DNA of 48,452 nucleotides from Rubrivivax sp. Its GTDB lineage: Bacteria > Pseudomonadota > Gammaproteobacteria > Burkholderiales > Burkholderiaceae_C. The stretch lies in contig JAEUPC010000005.1 of assembly GCA_016789865.1 (NCBI GenBank), positions 1-48,452 of the forward strand, given 5' to 3'. Position numbers and translations under genes: made by a program. Below, piece by piece: positions 9,440-17,414 of this stretch (position 1 is the stretch's first letter; every line of letters begins with the position of its first letter). A model generated the notes under the pieces. It made no database searches, had not been told where the DNA came from, and saw nothing but the letters and a program-made list of their open reading frames with translations.

Positions 9440-10099
9440 TCAGTAGCTCAACGTCACCACGCCCTCGGCGGTGCCCAGCAGGCAGGTGCCGGCGCGATGG
9501 CGCGCGAAGATGCCCACAGTCACCACGCCCGGCCACTGGTTGATCTCGGCTTCCATCGCCGGCGGGTCGGTGATGGACAGCCCGCGCACGTCCAGCACAG
9601 GGTGGCCGTTGTCGGTGAGCACGCCCGGGCGCTGCACCGCTTTGCCGCCCAGCGCCTCGAAGCGCCGGGCCACCTGCGGCAGCGCCATCGCGATCACCTC
9701 CACCGGCAGCGGGAACCGGCCCAGCACCTCGACGCGCTTGCTGGCGTCGGCAATGCACACGAAGCGCTCGGCGAGGTCGGCCACGATCTTCTCGCGGGTG
9801 AGCGCCGCGCCACCGCCCTTGATCATGCAGCCGCGCGCATCGATCTCGTCGGCACCATCGACGTACACCGGCAGGCGCTGCACCTCGCCGGCTTCGAGCA
9901 CGCGGATGCCGCGTGCGGCCAGGCGTTCGGTGCTGGCCTTCGAACTGCTCACCGCGCCGGCCACCGGGGACTGCATCGTCGCCAGCGCGTCGATGAAGTG
10001 GTTCACCGTACTGCCGGTGCCCACGCCGATCACCGTGCCCGGCACCACGTACCGCAATGCGGCGCGCCCGACCAGGGCCTTGAGTTCGTCTTGCGTCAT
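9440..10099 (-). CDS. rpiA: Ribose-5-phosphate isomerase A
   Basis: 219-residue cytoplasmic enzyme interconverting ribose-5-phosphate and ribulose-5-phosphate in the pentose phosphate pathway. Seen: phosphate-binding [15 protein letters not shown], active-site DGADEID and [16 protein letters not shown], and C-terminal [24 protein letters not shown]. The ATG at 10099 gives [11 protein letters not shown], almost the same N-terminus and the same length as E. coli RpiA. A GTG two codons upstream is also in frame but less likely. It diverges from the TerB-like gene, with 39 bp between the starts. Confidence 0.96.
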   Translation of the reverse strand: MTQDELKALVGRAALRYVVPGTVIGVGTGSTVNHFIDALATMQSPVAGAVSSSKASTERLAARGIRVLEAGEVQRLPVYVDGADEIDARGCMIKGGGAALTREKIVADLAERFVCIADASKRVEVLGRFPLPVEVIAMALPQVARRFEALGGKAVQRPGVLTDNGHPVLDVRGLSITDPPAMEAEINQWPGVVTVGIFARHRAGTCLLGTAEGVVTLSY

Positions 10100-10138
10100 G
10101 GCCACGGATTATCCCGGCCCGCATGCCATCATCGCCGC

Positions 10139-10615
10139 ATGCTCGCCACGCTGAAGGACTGGTTCGACCGCCTGCTGCCGCCGCAGGCGGCCCTGGATGC
10201 CGGCCGCTCGTCGGGCGACGAACACCTGCTGCGGCTGGCCACCGCGGTGATGCTGGTGGAGGTGATGCGCGCCGACACCCGCTTCCACGCCGGCGAGCGC
10301 GAGGCCGTGCGCGCTGCGCTCGTCGACAAGTTCGCCCTCACCGCCGACGAGGCGGCGCACCTGGCCGAGCTGGCCGAGATGCACGCGCGCGAGGCCACCG
10401 ACCTGTTCGCCTTCACCTCGCGCATCAACGAGCGCTTCGAGATGCCGGCCAAGCTGCGCATGCTCGAACACATGTGGCGCGTGGCCTACGCCGACGGCCA
10501 CCTGAGCGAGCACGAACGGCACGTGATGTGGCGCATTGCCGACCTGCTGCATGTGCCGCAAGGCGCCTACGTGCACGCCCGCCTGCGCGCGCAGCAGGCG
10601 GCAGGCCACGCCTGA
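10139..10615 (+). CDS. TerB-like (tellurite resistance B family) protein
   Basis: 158-residue helical protein. Residues about 30–150 show the TerB fold pattern of two acidic metal-binding repeats: MLVEVMRADTRFHAGEREAVRAAL and MWRVAYADGHLSEHERHVMWRIADLL, each with the D-x-x-x-x-x-E-x-x-x spacing typical of the family. Stand-alone TerB-like proteins are widespread and poorly characterised; a role in metal binding or stress signalling is only suggested. The ATG at 10139 is the first in frame after the divergent rpiA promoter region. No ter operon partners are nearby, so tellurite resistance should not be inferred. Confidence 0.8.
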   Translation: MLATLKDWFDRLLPPQAALDAGRSSGDEHLLRLATAVMLVEVMRADTRFHAGEREAVRAALVDKFALTADEAAHLAELAEMHAREATDLFAFTSRINERFEMPAKLRMLEHMWRVAYADGHLSEHERHVMWRIADLLHVPQGAYVHARLRAQQAAGHA

Positions 10616-10700
10616 GGCGCACCCCGCGCACCCTGCGCACCCGGCCCGCCCCGGGCGCGGCACCCCGCGCCCGCGGCGGCCCCGCTGAGACAATCGCCCC

Positions 10701-11792
10701 ATGCTCTGGCTCCCCTCGGCCGCACTGCCCTACGCGCTGGCCCGCCCATTCCTCTTCGGCCTCGACCCCGAGGCGGCGCACGACCTCACGCTCGATGCCC
10801 TCGCACGGCTGCAGAACACGCCGGCCATGTGCCTGTGGGCGCGCCCGCGGGTGCACGACCCGGTCACGCTGGCCGGCCTGACCTTCCCCAACCGCGTCGG
10901 CCTGGCGGCCGGGCTGGACAAGAACGGCCGCTGCATCGACGGGCTGGGCGCGATGGGCTTCGGCTTCATCGAAGTCGGCACCGTCACGCCGAAGGCGCAG
11001 CCGGGCAACCCCAAGCCGCGCATGTTCCGGCTGAAGGACGCGCAGGCGCTCATCAACCGCCTCGGCTTCAACAACGGCGGCCTCGAGGCCTTCGTCGCCA
11101 ACGTGCAGCGCGCCCGGAGCTTTCGCGCCGCCGGCGGCATCGTCGGGTTGAACATCGGCAAGAACGCCGCCACACCCATCGAGCAGGCGGTGGACGACTA
11201 CCTGCTCGGCCTGGCCGGCGTCTACCCGCACGCCGACTACGTGACGGTCAACATCTCCAGCCCCAACACGAAGAACCTGCGCGCGCTGCAAGGCGACGCG
11301 GCGCTGGATGCGCTGCTGGCCGCGCTGCGCGCCAGGCGCGACGAGCTGGCCGGGCAGTTCGACCGGCAGGTGCCGATGTTCCTGAAGATCGCGCCCGACC
11401 TCGACGAGGCGCAGATCGACCTCATCGCCGCCACGCTCACGCGGCACGGCATCGACGGCGTGATCGCCACCAACACCACGGTCGCGCGCGACCGCGTGCT
11501 GGGCCTGCCGCACGCCGACGAGGCCGGCGGCCTGTCCGGCGCGCCGGTGTTCGAGGCCAGCAACCGCGTCATCGCGCGGCTGCGCCGGCAACTCGGGCCG
11601 CGCGTGCCGATCATCGGCGTGGGCGGCGTGATGAGCGGCGACGACGCCCGCGCCAAGCGCGACGCGGGGGCCGACCTGGTGCAGGTCTACACCGGGCTCA
11701 TCTACCGGGGCCCGGCCTTGGTGGGCGAGGCGGCCCGGGCGTTGGCCGCGGCGCCCGCGGCCCGGCGGTCGGCGCGGGCGGCCGCCTCCTGA
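10701..11792 (+). CDS. pyrD: Dihydroorotate dehydrogenase (quinone), class 2
   Basis: 363-residue membrane-associated flavoenzyme oxidising dihydroorotate to orotate in pyrimidine synthesis, passing electrons to quinone. Seen: N-terminal hydrophobic membrane-association segment ([21 protein letters not shown]), FMN-site [44 protein letters not shown], the class 2 catalytic serine motif [25 protein letters not shown], and the C-terminal phosphate-binding [11 protein letters not shown] and [13 protein letters not shown]. The C-terminus is about 20 residues longer than usual and rich in Ala and Arg. A GC-rich 85-bp gap separates it from the TerB-like gene. Confidence 0.96.
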   Translation: MLWLPSAALPYALARPFLFGLDPEAAHDLTLDALARLQNTPAMCLWARPRVHDPVTLAGLTFPNRVGLAAGLDKNGRCIDGLGAMGFGFIEVGTVTPKAQPGNPKPRMFRLKDAQALINRLGFNNGGLEAFVANVQRARSFRAAGGIVGLNIGKNAATPIEQAVDDYLLGLAGVYPHADYVTVNISSPNTKNLRALQGDAALDALLAALRARRDELAGQFDRQVPMFLKIAPDLDEAQIDLIAATLTRHGIDGVIATNTTVARDRVLGLPHADEAGGLSGAPVFEASNRVIARLRRQLGPRVPIIGVGGVMSGDDARAKRDAGADLVQVYTGLIYRGPALVGEAARALAAAPAARRSARAAAS

Positions 11793-11841
11793 CCCGCCTC
11801 CTGACCCGCCGCCACCTCGGCGGCGCTGGCCGGCCGGCCGA

Positions 11842-12582
11842 TCAGAACCGGTAGCCCACCCCGACCGTGTACGACCACGGGTCGAGCGTGGCGTCCAGCG
11901 TCTGCCCGGTGGACAGCGTGGCGCGCGTCTTCAACGCCGTCTTGGTGATGTTGGCGTCGAGCGACCACTTCGGCGCGAAGCGCAGGCCCACGCCGACCTG
12001 CGCCGTGAGCGCCCACTTGGACTCGATCGACAGCGTGGTCGGGTTGGCCGGCGTGCCGCCGGTCAGGCCCGACAGCGCCGCGGTGCTGCGCGCCTTGTAG
12101 AACTTGGCGTAGGTCGGCCCGAGGCCCACGTACGGGCGCAGCTCGGCGCTGGCGCCGAAGAAGCGGTACTGCGCCAGCAGCGTGATCGGCAGCGCGCGCA
12201 CCTCGCCGATCTTGCCCACGCCGGCGATCGCACCGTCGCCGACGATGTCGTGCTTGAAGCCGGCCGACAGCGGCAGGTCGAGCGAGAGGTTGTCGGTCCA
12301 CGCCCAGGTGATGCCGGCGGTGGGCTGGGTGTCGCTCTTGATGTCGGCGCGCGTGCCGGTGAAGCTGGGCGCGCTGAGGTCGCCGCTGAGCACGTCGGGG
12401 GCGATCTGCGTCACCGCGCCGCGCACGACGATCGAGCCGGCCGGCTGCGCCCAGGCGGCGCCGGCGCCGGCCAGCAAGGCGGTGGCCGCCAGCGCACGGG
12501 CCGCGGCGGCCACCCAGGCGCGGGTGCCGGCACCAGCCGGGGCGCGCAGCGTGCGCAGGGGGGTCAGTTCATGAGAGGGCAT
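11842..12582 (-). CDS. OmpW family outer-membrane protein
   Basis: 246-residue precursor of an eight-stranded outer-membrane beta-barrel. Residues 1–46 form a long signal peptide, with a likely cleavage after the AWA of GAGAAWA. The mature part shows OmpW marks: GITWAWTDNLSLDLPLSAGFKHDI, the extracellular-loop region with LAQYRFFGASAELRPYVGLGPTYAKFY, and a terminal aromatic WSYTVGVGYRF typical of BAM-recognised barrels. The start at 12582 (MPSHEL) has GGAG 8 nt upstream; a start 9 codons earlier is less likely. Family members form narrow hydrophobic channels. It runs in the same direction as the GDSL gene, 34 bp downstream of it, so co-transcription is possible. Confidence 0.88.
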   Translation of the reverse strand: MPSHELTPLRTLRAPAGAGTRAWVAAAARALAATALLAGAGAAWAQPAGSIVVRGAVTQIAPDVLSGDLSAPSFTGTRADIKSDTQPTAGITWAWTDNLSLDLPLSAGFKHDIVGDGAIAGVGKIGEVRALPITLLAQYRFFGASAELRPYVGLGPTYAKFYKARSTAALSGLTGGTPANPTTLSIESKWALTAQVGVGLRFAPKWSLDANITKTALKTRATLSTGQTLDATLDPWSYTVGVGYRF

Positions 12583-12616
12583 GGGGTTCTCCGGGTGTCT
12601 TCCTGGCATTCGGCGA

Positions 12617-13816
12617 TCAGAGCCAGCCGGCCTGCGCCAGCGAGCGGGCGATCAGCTGCGCCACCAGTTGATGGCCGTAGCCCGAGGGGTGGAAGCCGTC
12701 GGAGAACGCCCAGGTCTTGAACCAGTCGGCCCCGCCGGTGGCCCCCACGGGCGGCGCGGCGGCCAGCGCGGCGTTGGTGCAGGTCGCGAAGGTGTAGGTG
12801 GGCAGGCCGTCGCTGCCCACCCCGGTGGCCGGGCAGGCGGTGTCGCGCACGTTGGTGAGCCCGAACTGCGTGGGGTTGGCGATCTGGTTGTTGAACTCGG
12901 TGTAGAAGTCCACCAGCGCCACGCGCGCCTCGCCGGCAAAGCGGGTGGCCAACTGCCGGTTGAAGGCCTCGACCCAGCCCCTGAACAGCAGCTCGGCGCC
13001 GGCGCGGGCGGTGGCCCCGGCCGTGCCGCCGCCGTTGGCCGCGGCGACGCCGTTCAGCACGGCCTGGAAGCGCGGCGTGTTGGTGATGCCCGGCATGTTC
13101 AGCAGCACGATGCGCTGCGCGCCCTTGTCCAGCGCGCCGGTCTTGATCATGTTGAAGAAGGTGTCGGCCAGCGCCGTCATGTACTGGCCGCCGGCCAGTT
13201 GCAGCCCCGCTGCGCCGCCGGCCTGCGCCGCGGCCACCTGGGCTGGGGAGAGCTGGGTGGCGATGAGCGTGATGAAGGCCACTCCGCCATCGCCGGCCGG
13301 CGGCGGGCTGGCGCGCAGGTAGGCGCCGACCAGTGCCGCGGCGTCGTTGCCGCCGCCATCGACCACCAGCAGGTCGCCGGCGCCGAAGTTGCCCCCCGCC
13401 GTGGCGGTAGTGAACTGCACGCCGATGCCGCGCGGATCAGGTGCCGAGAGGCTGGAGCTGGCAGCGTTGATGACACCGCCGCCGATGGCGAAGTTGGCGC
13501 AGCCGGGCGTCGGGTTGGCCACGAACGTGGCGCCGTTGAAGGCGTAGAAGTTGCACCCCTTGCCCAGGCCGTAGGTGACGCCCACGCGCTCGGGGTACAT
13601 GTCGTTGCCCTGGATGGTGGCGCGCACGCCGCCAAAGGTGCCCACGTCGGCCAGGCTGTCGCCCAGCACCACCACGCGAGACACGCTGGCGCGCGGGGCC
13701 GTGTCGGAACCGCCGCCGCCGCAGGCCGCCAGCAAAGCGGCGAACACCGCCGCAAGGCCCAGGGGCAGCGCGGCCCGCCGGGCGCGCCACGGGCGCAGGG
13801 TTGAAGGATGCGACAT
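12617..13816 (-). CDS. SGNH/GDSL-family lipoprotein esterase
   Basis: 399-residue predicted lipoprotein. The signal peptide ends with lipobox LLAAC (Cys32) and a poly-Gly linker. The GDSL block I reads VVVLGDSLADVGTFGG, with nucleophile Ser54; block III contains DGGGNDAA; block V is SDGFHPSGYGH with Asp373 and His376 as the rest of the triad. Such proteins hydrolyse acyl or acetyl esters at the cell surface or in the periplasm, and the substrate is not known. It has a well-placed GGAG (tcaggagaccccatg), and ompW follows 34 bp downstream. It resembles the passenger domain of autotransporter esterases, but no beta-barrel domain is attached. Confidence 0.86.
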   Translation of the reverse strand: MSHPSTLRPWRARRAALPLGLAAVFAALLAACGGGGSDTAPRASVSRVVVLGDSLADVGTFGGVRATIQGNDMYPERVGVTYGLGKGCNFYAFNGATFVANPTPGCANFAIGGGVINAASSSLSAPDPRGIGVQFTTATAGGNFGAGDLLVVDGGGNDAAALVGAYLRASPPPAGDGGVAFITLIATQLSPAQVAAAQAGGAAGLQLAGGQYMTALADTFFNMIKTGALDKGAQRIVLLNMPGITNTPRFQAVLNGVAAANGGGTAGATARAGAELLFRGWVEAFNRQLATRFAGEARVALVDFYTEFNNQIANPTQFGLTNVRDTACPATGVGSDGLPTYTFATCTNAALAAAPPVGATGGADWFKTWAFSDGFHPSGYGHQLVAQLIARSLAQAGWL

Positions 13817-14205
13817 GGGGTCTCCTGAGGGGTGGCGCGGGAGGGGGTGAGCGGCCGGTGAATAGCACGGTCGTTCGAACCGCGGTCACTATACGGAACG
13901 CCGCTCGTGGCAACCGTCTGGACAAACCCGGCCCGCCCCCCGGGCGCGGTGGCGCGAAGTGGCCGCCCGCCATTCGGGCCTGCGGCAGGGCGCCGCCCGG
14001 GCGGCCGATGCCGGGCGCCCGCGGGCACGTTCGCTCTCGCCGCCTTTCAACCTAGGGAGAAAGCCCCGGCGGGTTGCATCTCGTCACGCAAGTCGAAACC
14101 AATGCGTCACGCGAGGCGCCCAGAATGGCCGGCTCGACAACGGGTCCGCCGTGATGCAGCTCACGGCCGGCGCCCCGGCACCCACCCAATCGCGGGATCA
14201 CCGGC
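13817..14205. other. Intergenic region (389 bp) between divergent genes
   Basis: No gene is seen on either strand. The left part should carry the promoter of the GDSL gene: on the minus strand TTGCCA and TATAGT occur near 13911 and 13891, but with a short 14-bp spacer, so this is weak. The right part (14040–14200) is locally less GC-rich, repeats the word cgtcacgc twice (14084–14091 and 14105–14112) and contains the CRP-like inverted repeat listed separately. Confidence 0.6.
14148..14167 (+). promoter_or_regulatory. CRP/FNR-type operator candidate
   Basis: Perfect 7-bp inverted repeat gccgtga–tgcagc–tcacggc. Its core GTGA-N6-TCAC has the half-sites and spacing of the CRP consensus. It lies 38 bp upstream of the start of the 152-residue membrane protein gene, a position where a bound protein would block or activate its promoter. 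Seen directly; the regulator is inferred. Confidence 0.4.
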
Positions 14206-14664
14206 ATGAGCACACAGCGCGCAGCACCCATCGACGGCTCCATCCCCGATCTCGTCGCGCAGGTGTACGAGGCCGCGCCCCAGGAGGAGCAGCGTGCGCT
14301 GCTGGCGATGCTGATCAAGCCGCTGGGGCTGCTGTCGCTGGCAGCCATCGGCAGCGGCATCTTCGCGCACCTGCGGCTCAAGGGAGGCTGGCCCGAGTTC
14401 CAGCCCGCCGTGAAGGACCTGGAACGCGTGCGCACCAGCGACATGGTGGCCCTGGTGCACCACGTGCAGCAGGTGAGCATCGAGACCGTGCAGGGCCTGG
14501 CCACCTACCTCAAGGGGTCGCCGGTGCTGGCCGGCTCGGCCGCCGCGGCGGTGCTGGTCACGCTGCTGGTACAGCGCGCGCGCCGCCGGCGCGGCGAACC
14601 GGGCGAGCGCCTCGACGACGCGCAGGCCCGGGCACCCGCGCCGACCGGGCCTCAAACGCGCTGA
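14206..14664 (+). CDS. Small membrane protein of unknown function
   Basis: 152 residues with no family I recognise. A hydrophobic segment at about residues 37–53 (LIKPLGLLSLAAIGSGIFA) and a stronger one at about 107–122 (VLAGSAAAAVLVTLLVQ) suggest two membrane passes, with an amphipathic middle and an Arg-rich cytoplasmic tail (RARRRRGEPGERL). The ribosome site is weak. Coding potential is supported by a long GC-biased frame, membrane-like composition and an upstream CRP-like site. It converges on the ggt gene with 30 bp between ends. Confidence 0.6.
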   Translation: MSTQRAAPIDGSIPDLVAQVYEAAPQEEQRALLAMLIKPLGLLSLAAIGSGIFAHLRLKGGWPEFQPAVKDLERVRTSDMVALVHHVQQVSIETVQGLATYLKGSPVLAGSAAAAVLVTLLVQRARRRRGEPGERLDDAQARAPAPTGPQTR

Positions 14665-14694
14665 TCCCCTCGGCCACGGCGGCGGCCGTGGCGC

Positions 14695-16596
14695 TCAGTC
14701 GCCCGCGACCACCCCTTCGCGCCGCGGGTCGGCGCCGCCATGCCAGCCGGTGGCCGTACGCTGCAGTGCCTGCAGCCCGCTGGTCATGTCGACCTCGTTG
14801 ACCGCATGGCCTCGGGTGCGCAGCGCGGCCACCGTAGCGGCGTTGAAGCGGCGCGCCTCGAGCACCGTGACCGGGCCGTTGTAGCTGCCGAAGTTGGGCA
14901 GGTCAATGGCGCGCTGCGCATCGAGCCCCCATTGCAGCGAGCCGATCAGCGTCTTGGCGGTGAAGTGGATGATGGCCGCGCCGCCGGGCGAACCGAGCGA
15001 CATCAACAGCCGCCCTTCCTGGCGGTCGAAGACCAGCGTCGGGCTCATGCTGGAGCGCGGGCGCTTGCCCGGCTGCACACGGTTGGCGATCGGCCGGCCC
15101 TCGGCATCGGCCGGCGCGAGCGAGAAGTCGGTGAGCTGGTTGTTCAGCAGGTACCCGCCCGGCTTGCCGGTGCCGCCGTCGGCCATCAGGCGCGCGCCGA
15201 ACACCGCTTCGATGGTGGTGGTCATGGCCACCGCGCGGCCGTCGGCGTCGACGACGCTGATGTGGCTGGTGCCGCTCTCGGCCTGTTCGGGCATCGGGGC
15301 AAAGGCCACCGACAACGGGCCCGGCTGGCCGGGCCGCGCCAGGCCCAGGCTCTTCTCGCCGATCAGCGCGGCGCGCTGCGCAAGGTAGCCGCCAGCCAGC
15401 AGCGTGTGCCAGTCGCCGCCGGGCGCCGGCACGAAGTCGGGGTCGGCGATGAACTGGTTGCGGTCGGCGTAGGCGAGCCGGGCGGCTTCGGTGTAGCGGT
15501 GCAGCCAGTCGGCGCCGGGCACCCCATCGACGAGCGCCGGCGTGGCCTCGGCCACGCGCGTGCGTTCGAGCAGCCCGAGGATCTGCATCACCGTGAGGTG
15601 CCCCGAAGACGGCGGCGGGAAGCCGCACACGCGATAGCGGGCCTGCCAGTCGGTGCAGATCGGCGCGCGGCGCTTGGGCGCATAGGCGCGCAAGTCGGCG
15701 CAGGACAGGCGCCCGGGGTTCGCCGCGTGGCCGCGCACGCGCGCCACCAGATCGGCAGCGATCGGACCTTCGTGCAGCGCCACGCTGCCGCGCGCGGCGA
15801 TGGCGCGCAGCACGTCGGCCAGCGCCGGGTTCTTCAGCAGGTGGCCCACCGGGTGCGGCTGGCCGTCGGCGGCGAAGAAGTAGGCGCGGGCCAGCGGGTC
15901 GCGCGCGATGTGGGCGTCGGCTTTCAACTGCGTGTGCAGCCGGTGGCTGACGCGAAAGCCCTGCTCGGCCAGCATGATGGCCGGTTCGAACAGGCGCGCC
16001 CAGGCCAGCCGGCCGTGCGCGCGGTGCGCCGCCTCGAGCATGCGCACGGCGCCGGGCGTGCCCACCGAGCGCCCTCCCGTCACCGCCTCGGCCATCGTCA
16101 TCGGCCGACCGTCGGGGCGCAGGAAGAGGCGCTCGTCGGCCTCGGCCGGCGCGGTCTCGCGGCCGTCCCACGCGGCCACCTCGCGGCCGTCCCAATGCAT
16201 CAGGAAGGCCCCGCCGCCGATGCCGCTGCTTTGCGGCTCCACGAGCGAGAGCACCATCTGCACGGCAATGGCCGCATCGAGTGCGTTGCCGCCGGCCTTC
16301 AACACCTGGTAGCCGGCGTCGCTGGCCAGCGGGTTGGCCGCGGCCACGGCCATGCGGCGCAGGCTCCAGCCGGGCTTGGGCTGGTAGCCCGAGGCGCCCT
16401 CGGGCATGGCCGGGATGGCGTAGAGCGGTGGCGGGCTCGCCGGCGCCACGCAGCCCGCGAGCGCGGCAATCAGCGTGAGGCAGGTCACCGTGCCCCGCAG
16501 CCACGCCGCGGACCCTGAGCCACGCGCAGCGGGTGCGAGCAGGTGCGCGAGGTGTGCGAAGTGCGCACCCGCGCGCGCAGAGCTTGCGTCACTCAT
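14695..16596 (-). CDS. ggt: Gamma-glutamyltransferase (lipoprotein-type signal)
   Basis: 633-residue precursor of the Ntn-hydrolase that cleaves or transfers gamma-glutamyl groups, as in periplasmic glutathione breakdown. Residues 1–49 carry a long N-region and a hydrophobic core ending LIAALAGC, a lipobox with Cys49, so the enzyme may be lipid-anchored. Seen: NALDAAIAVQMVLSLVEPQSSGIGGGAF (residues 104–131, given here as NALDAAIAVQMVL then SLVEPQSSGIGGGAF), the autoprocessing site SGTSHISVVD with nucleophile Thr443, and the small-subunit motifs LLNNQLTDFS and MSPTLVF, then SLGSPGGAAII. The whole family length is present. Its upstream region is taken up by a 167-bp palindromic element whose end lies 10 bp before the ATG. 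Confidence 0.93.
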   Translation of the reverse strand: MSDASSARAGAHFAHLAHLLAPAARGSGSAAWLRGTVTCLTLIAALAGCVAPASPPPLYAIPAMPEGASGYQPKPGWSLRRMAVAAANPLASDAGYQVLKAGGNALDAAIAVQMVLSLVEPQSSGIGGGAFLMHWDGREVAAWDGRETAPAEADERLFLRPDGRPMTMAEAVTGGRSVGTPGAVRMLEAAHRAHGRLAWARLFEPAIMLAEQGFRVSHRLHTQLKADAHIARDPLARAYFFAADGQPHPVGHLLKNPALADVLRAIAARGSVALHEGPIAADLVARVRGHAANPGRLSCADLRAYAPKRRAPICTDWQARYRVCGFPPPSSGHLTVMQILGLLERTRVAEATPALVDGVPGADWLHRYTEAARLAYADRNQFIADPDFVPAPGGDWHTLLAGGYLAQRAALIGEKSLGLARPGQPGPLSVAFAPMPEQAESGTSHISVVDADGRAVAMTTTIEAVFGARLMADGGTGKPGGYLLNNQLTDFSLAPADAEGRPIANRVQPGKRPRSSMSPTLVFDRQEGRLLMSLGSPGGAAIIHFTAKTLIGSLQWGLDAQRAIDLPNFGSYNGPVTVLEARRFNAATVAALRTRGHAVNEVDMTSGLQALQRTATGWHGGADPRREGVVAGD

Positions 16597-16605
16597 CGGC
16601 GCATC

Positions 16606-16772
16606 CTAGTGTGCTGTCTCGCAATTGCCTGCACACAGTGAAATCGATGCATTCCGACTCAGGGCAAGGTGCAAACCGCAGCGATACCTCGTGGTATCGC
16701 GAGGATTTGCAACGCCGCCATGAGCCGGAAGGCGCGATTTCATGTGCAGGCAATTCCGAGACAGCACACTAG
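16606..16772. mobile_element. 167-bp near-palindromic MITE-like element
   Basis: The two halves are inverted copies: the outer 16 bp (ctagtgtgctgtctcg at 16606–16621 and its complement at 16757–16772) match perfectly, the next 20 bp match apart from one substitution and a 3-nt gap, and similarity continues to a central gcgatacc–tcgt–ggtatcgc at 16681–16700. The ends are CTAG on both sides, which could be a 4-bp target duplication of the kind made by some IS families. There is no transposase frame. It could fold into a stem of about 80 bp. It separates ggt from the scoB remnant. A fold-back MITE is the likeliest reading; a large bidirectional terminator is the alternative. Confidence 0.7.
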
Positions 16773-16801
16773 CGCGCCGAGTACCCACGCCCGCGCCCCG
16801 G

Positions 16802-16911
16802 AGGCGCTTCAGCGCAGCGTCACGCCCGTCTTGGCCTGCATCTCGTCGCGCGTGACGCCGGGCGCCGGCTCCAGACGATCGTGGTCACCGTCTGCCGCCG
16901 AAGTTGATCAC
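16802..16911 (-). pseudogene. Decayed scoB remnant (left copy of the 65-bp direct repeat)
   Basis: On the minus strand the last 65 bp (16866–16802) read [18 protein letters not shown]-stop, matching the C-terminus of intact scoB at 63/65 bases (copy at 29646–29710). Before it, 16877–16911 resembles an internal scoB segment at 30061–30095, including an exact 14-mer (gtggtcaccgtctg). In scoB these blocks are about 350 bp apart; here they are 10 bp apart. This looks like a second scoB copy that lost its 5' part and an internal piece. The 65-bp block is certain; the internal block is moderately supported. Confidence 0.75.
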
Positions 16912-16918
16912 GCGAGAG

Positions 16919-17377
16919 TCACTTGCACACGATCTTGACCACGTTGGTATTGGTCTTCTCGCTCCCGCCAGCAAACTGCGAGCCGGCCGGCTTCTTCGCC
17001 GTCACCAGCGCAAACAGCTCCAGGGTCTTTCCAAGTTCCTTCACGTCCTTCCTGACAACTCTGAAATCGAAAGTCAGGCGAGCCTTGCCTCCGTTTCCAA
17101 CGGGTTGACTCTTCTTCGCCGCGATCTTGTCGTTCCTTGTCAGCCTGTCGCGCTCATACAGGACCACATCCACCAACTCGAAGAAGCGTACATCAGCATC
17201 GACGGTAACCGTTGCCGTCGTCTGACCACCGAAGCAAGGTTCGGCCTTCAGGCTTGCCTTGATGGACGCAACTGCGGACGGCGCGAAGCCCAGGCAGCAG
17301 GCCCCTAGAACGACAGCGGCAACAACGGCGGAACGAGTCCCGCCTCGACGAACCGGACCGACTTGCAACCCATGCAT
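16919..17377 (-). CDS. Small exported protein of unknown function
   Basis: 152-residue precursor. The signal peptide (about residues 1–38) has an Arg-rich N-region, a hydrophobic core and a cleavage site after PSAVA. The mature part of about 115 residues is Lys- and Val-rich and predicted mostly beta (TTATVTVDADVRFFELVDVVLYERDRL, quoted in part; LTFDFRVVRKDV). It has two cysteines in the mature chain, near the start (EPCFGGQ) and at the end (IVCK), which could form a disulfide. The ATG at 17377 is preceded by a strong GGAGGAA; an upstream TTG lies inside that site. No family is recognised. It is the last gene of the minus-strand set with the CsgG-like lipoprotein (37-bp gap). GC is clearly lower than in flanking genes. 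Confidence 0.75.
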   Translation of the reverse strand: MHGLQVGPVRRGGTRSAVVAAVVLGACCLGFAPSAVASIKASLKAEPCFGGQTTATVTVDADVRFFELVDVVLYERDRLTRNDKIAAKKSQPVGNGGKARLTFDFRVVRKDVKELGKTLELFALVTAKKPAGSQFAGGSEKTNTNVVKIVCK

Positions 17378-17414
17378 CGGGGCTTCCTCCAATGGTGCCG
17401 CGGCGCGTGGAACC

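Noticed and set aside
16606-16772. Rho-independent terminator
   Set aside because: Arms far too long, no T-run, CTAG ends and no convergent gene ends; a fold-back element fits better.
16669-16938. Small plus-strand frame of 89 codons across the palindrome and scoB remnant
   Set aside because: It is built from the palindrome and the antisense of the scoB fragment, and has no signals of its own.
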